The notes beneath the pieces were generated by a model. That model saw nothing but the letters and a program-made list of their open reading frames with translations. It was not told the origin of the DNA and did not search any database. Shown here piece by piece: positions 61,150-64,000 of a DNA stretch of 64,000 bases; positions within the stretch are counted from its first letter, which is position 1, and every line of letters begins with the position of its first letter. A program made the translations under genes and the position numbers. Source of the stretch: an uncultured Candidatus Thioglobus sp. (GTDB lineage Bacteria > Pseudomonadota > Gammaproteobacteria > PS1 > Pseudothioglobaceae); assembly GCA_905618925.1 (NCBI GenBank), contig CAJQTG010000003.1:62001-126000 (forward strand). The letters run 5' to 3'.

Positions 61150-62783
61150 GTCTACTAATTGAACTTTTAGGATCAATTGCCCTTCTATTGTGGGGTCTTC
61201 GAATGGTTCGAACTGGAGTAATGCGCTCCTATGGTAACAACCTAAAGAGTTTAGCGCGGCGCTCAGAAGGTAAAACTTTACCTGCATTTACGTCGGGACT
61301 ATTAGTTGCAGCTTTGCTGCAAAGCAGCACAGCAGCCATTTTAATATCTGCCTCATTCGCTGGCCAGGGACTCATCAGTGTTGGCTCTGCTTTTATAACA
61401 ATGTTAGGAGCTGATGTTGGAACCTCAGTAGCAGTTCTTATTGCCTCTCAAAAATTTACGACACTTGCGCCATTACTTTTGGCAATTGGCGTTTTTGGTT
61501 TTATTGGCTCTAAAATTAATAAATGGCAAAATGTCTTTAGAGCAATCAGTGGGCTTGGTTTAATTTTATTTGCACTTTCATTAATCGCATCAACTGCAGG
61601 CGGCCTATCAGAACTTAAACAATTTACTGCGCTGTTAAATATATTTGAGGATCAGCCCGTATTCTTTATTCTTTTAGCATTAATACTGACTTATCTTTCA
61701 TACTCAAGCCTAGCAATTGTTTTACTCTCAGTAAGCTTTTTAGCAACAGGTGTAATTGGATTAAATGAAGGGCTATACTTAGTACTAGGTGCAAATTTAG
61801 GAAGCGGGATGCTTCCTCTTATCTCGAACTGGAGAGGATCCATACAAGAGCTGACGCCAGTATTAGCAAATCTTATTATAAGAGTAATCTGTATTTTAGC
61901 TTTCTATCCATTTGTTGACTTTGTTTCCACGTTTGGATTAAAGTTTGTATCTATTGAGTTATTTCCTGCAATTTACCATCTGTCTTTGAATTTGATCGTG
62001 GCTATTACTGGGGTTATATTTTCTAAAAATATCCTTGCACTTGCAACAAAAATGCTCTCTAATCTTGAGGACAAAGAGCTTAGTCAGCCTAGTTTTTTAG
62101 AGGCAAATAATTTTGCAATGCCAGCAATATCCCTTGCTAGTGCAAAACGTGAAGCGATTCATATGGCTGAGATTTCACAAAAAATGGTTGTCTCTTCACT
62201 AGCCGTTCTTCGAGATGACAATACCACTTTACGCAGTGAAGTGATTAAAAATGAAGACATAGTGGATAATATATTTGATTCAATCAAACTTTATATTGCA
62301 AGAATCTTACAAGAAGAATTAACGCCATTAGAGACCCAAAAAGCTTTAAATATCCTTAACTTTACAACAAATATGGAACATATTGGTGACATTATTAATA
62401 ACAGCTTAATGGATATTTCAGGGAAAAAAATTGATAAACATATACAGTTTTCAAAGGAAGGATTAAGTGAAATTATCTCTATACATGAGGTTGTTTGTTC
62501 AAATTATGATTTAGCTATTAATACCTTTGTCTCTGATGATTGTGAGCTTGCAAGAGTACTTTATGAGAAAAAACAAGAACTTTATAATCTTGAAAAACGC
62601 TCAGTCACTAAACATCTTCAAAGAATTGGAAAGGGCATTACTGATAGTTTAGAAACCAGCTCTATGCACATTGATGTTATTCGCGACTATAAGAAAGTAA
62701 ACAGTCTTTTATCTTCGGTAGCTTATCCAATTTTAATTGCTTCAGGTGAAATTCTAGAGTCCGGCTGGAAGCAAAAAATATAG
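61146..62783 (+). CDS. Na/Pi cotransporter (NptA/YjbB-like) family protein with PhoU-like C-terminus
   Basis: LLWGLRMVRTGVMRSYG, LLVAALLQSSTAAILISASFAGQG, LGANLGSGMLPL. Confidence 0.88.
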   Translation: MSLLIELLGSIALLLWGLRMVRTGVMRSYGNNLKSLARRSEGKTLPAFTSGLLVAALLQSSTAAILISASFAGQGLISVGSAFITMLGADVGTSVAVLIASQKFTTLAPLLLAIGVFGFIGSKINKWQNVFRAISGLGLILFALSLIASTAGGLSELKQFTALLNIFEDQPVFFILLALILTYLSYSSLAIVLLSVSFLATGVIGLNEGLYLVLGANLGSGMLPLISNWRGSIQELTPVLANLIIRVICILAFYPFVDFVSTFGLKFVSIELFPAIYHLSLNLIVAITGVIFSKNILALATKMLSNLEDKELSQPSFLEANNFAMPAISLASAKREAIHMAEISQKMVVSSLAVLRDDNTTLRSEVIKNEDIVDNIFDSIKLYIARILQEELTPLETQKALNILNFTTNMEHIGDIINNSLMDISGKKIDKHIQFSKEGLSEIISIHEVVCSNYDLAINTFVSDDCELARVLYEKKQELYNLEKRSVTKHLQRIGKGITDSLETSSMHIDVIRDYKKVNSLLSSVAYPILIASGEILESGWKQKI

Positions 62784-62812
62784 AGAATAGCTAGAAAAGA
62801 AATATTTCTTTT

Positions 62813-64000
62813 TTAAATAGGATGCTTATTAGAAAGAGTTCTACTAACAGCATCTTTCCAACCTGATAGTTTTTTCTCTCTATTCGAATCTGTCATTTTT
62901 GAATTAAATTGATTTTCAGTTTTCCACGATTTTGCAAATTCTTCAATTGGAGGATAAAAACCCATCTGCATTCCAGCAAAATAAGCCGCTCCCAAAGCAG
63001 TTGTTTCTAAATTTTTTGGGCGTTCAACAGGTAAATTAAGTAAATCTGCAAGCATCTGCATAGTCCAATTTGAAGCGGACATACCTCCGTCTACTCTAAT
63101 AGCGCTTAATTCATTATCTCCAAGGTCTTTTGAAATTGCATTTAAAAGATCACAAGTTTGATAACATACAGACTCTAGGGCAGCTTTTGTAATTTCTGCA
63201 GGACCTGTGTTTCTTGTCAGGCCAAATAAAGCACCCCGACAATCTGGGTCCCAATAAGGTGCGCCAAGTCCAACGAATGCAGGAACAAAATATACGTCTT
63301 CTTTTGGATTAGCCTTCATTGCCAAGATATCTGATTGATCGGCTTTATCTATAAACTCAAGCTTATCACGTAGCCACTGAACAGCAGCGCCAGCCACAAA
63401 AATTGACCCCTCAAGAGCGTAACAAGGCCTATTATTAATTTGATATGCAATTGTTGTTAATAATTTATTATTTGACTCAACTGCAGCCTCTCCAGTATTT
63501 ATTAAAACAAAACAACCAGTTCCATAGGTAGATTTAACCATGCCTGGCTTAAAACAGGCTTGGCCTACTAAAGCAGAGGGCTGATCACCAATTAAACTAC
63601 AGATAGGTATTTTAGAGCCAAAAAAAGATTTTTCAGTTTCACCAAAGTTTGATGCGCTATCGCACACGTTTGGTAGCATTGAGTTGGGAATATTAAAAAG
63701 TTTAAGTAAATCCTCATCCCAACAGCTTTCATGAATATTATATAAAAGAGTTCTAGATGCATTTGTAGCATCAGTTGAATGAACTTTTTTATTAGTTAAT
63801 CTCCATAGTAGAAAACTATCTATCGTTCCAAAAAGCAATTTACCAGCATTTGCCTTATCTCTAGCGCCATCAATACTGTCAAGAATCCAAGAGATTTTAG
63901 TAGCGCAAAAATATGGATCAAGTACAAGTCCAGTTTTTTTTGTAACATCTTTTTCATGACCAAGATCTCGGAGCTTTTGACATTCATCAGAAGTTCTTCT
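62813..64000 (-). CDS. glpK: Glycerol kinase, truncated at its 5' end by the window
   Basis: [39 protein letters not shown]; manual translation of 63839-64000 continues in frame ([41 protein letters not shown]). Confidence 0.94.
   Translation of the reverse strand, partial: RRTSDECQKLRDLGHEKDVTKKTGLVLDPYFCATKISWILDSIDGARDKANAGKLLFGTIDSFLLWRLTNKKVHSTDATNASRTLLYNIHESCWDEDLLKLFNIPNSMLPNVCDSASNFGETEKSFFGSKIPICSLIGDQPSALVGQACFKPGMVKSTYGTGCFVLINTGEAAVESNNKLLTTIAYQINNRPCYALEGSIFVAGAAVQWLRDKLEFIDKADQSDILAMKANPKEDVYFVPAFVGLGAPYWDPDCRGALFGLTRNTGPAEITKAALESVCYQTCDLLNAISKDLGDNELSAIRVDGGMSASNWTMQMLADLLNLPVERPKNLETTALGAAYFAGMQMGFYPPIEEFAKSWKTENQFNSKMTDSNREKKLSGWKDAVSRTLSNKHPI

Noticed and set aside
1-64000. 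CRISPR arrays, IS elements, prophage, retron or defence cassettes
   Set aside because: No regularly spaced repeats, transposase, reverse transcriptase or recognised defence proteins were seen in the translations.

Overview
This is an AT-rich bacterial chromosomal window with dense coding on both strands and no CRISPR arrays, insertion sequences or rRNA. Gene content (ISC operon, AGA-rich codons, ABC and TTT sugar/organic-acid transporters, oxidative pentose-phosphate genes) looks like a marine gammaproteobacterium. A SUP05/Arctic96BD-19 'Thioglobus'-like origin is inference only and untested. The main blocks are: tdh-kbl threonine catabolism; an Atm1-type ABC exporter next to tRNA-Ser(GGA); metG and mrp; the complete iscRSUA-hscBA-fdx operon with a DUF4396-like membrane gene appended; cysE, lpxL-like, tolC-like, aroK and ilvE; slyD, yfcH-like, hemH and cbiX-like; glk and gnd-zwf-pgl; two paralogous sugar ABC operons around a LacI regulator and a GH1 beta-glucosidase; a tctCBA-type transporter with a tctDE-type two-component system; an AGE-family epimerase overlapping a second two-component system; umuDC; an 8-oxoguanine-deaminase-like amidohydrolase; and a GlpR-type glycerol/G3P module with a Na/Pi transporter-like gene. 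The observations most worth checking are: (i) a UmuD with a ribbon-helix-helix-like N-terminal extension behind a near-consensus promoter with an inverted-repeat operator; (ii) an intrinsic terminator inside the slyD leader with no room for a promoter after it; (iii) paired operator-like palindromes in the glpR intergenic region, with a predicted Pi transporter next to glpD; (iv) a sugar permease with a long hydrophobic N-terminal extension absent from its paralog; (v) an overlapping response regulator-kinase-AGE epimerase operon; (vi) a 27-bp tandem duplication at the end of iscU; (vii) a 55-aa ORF missing from the supplied track. All names come from reading motifs in the translations; no database search was run.
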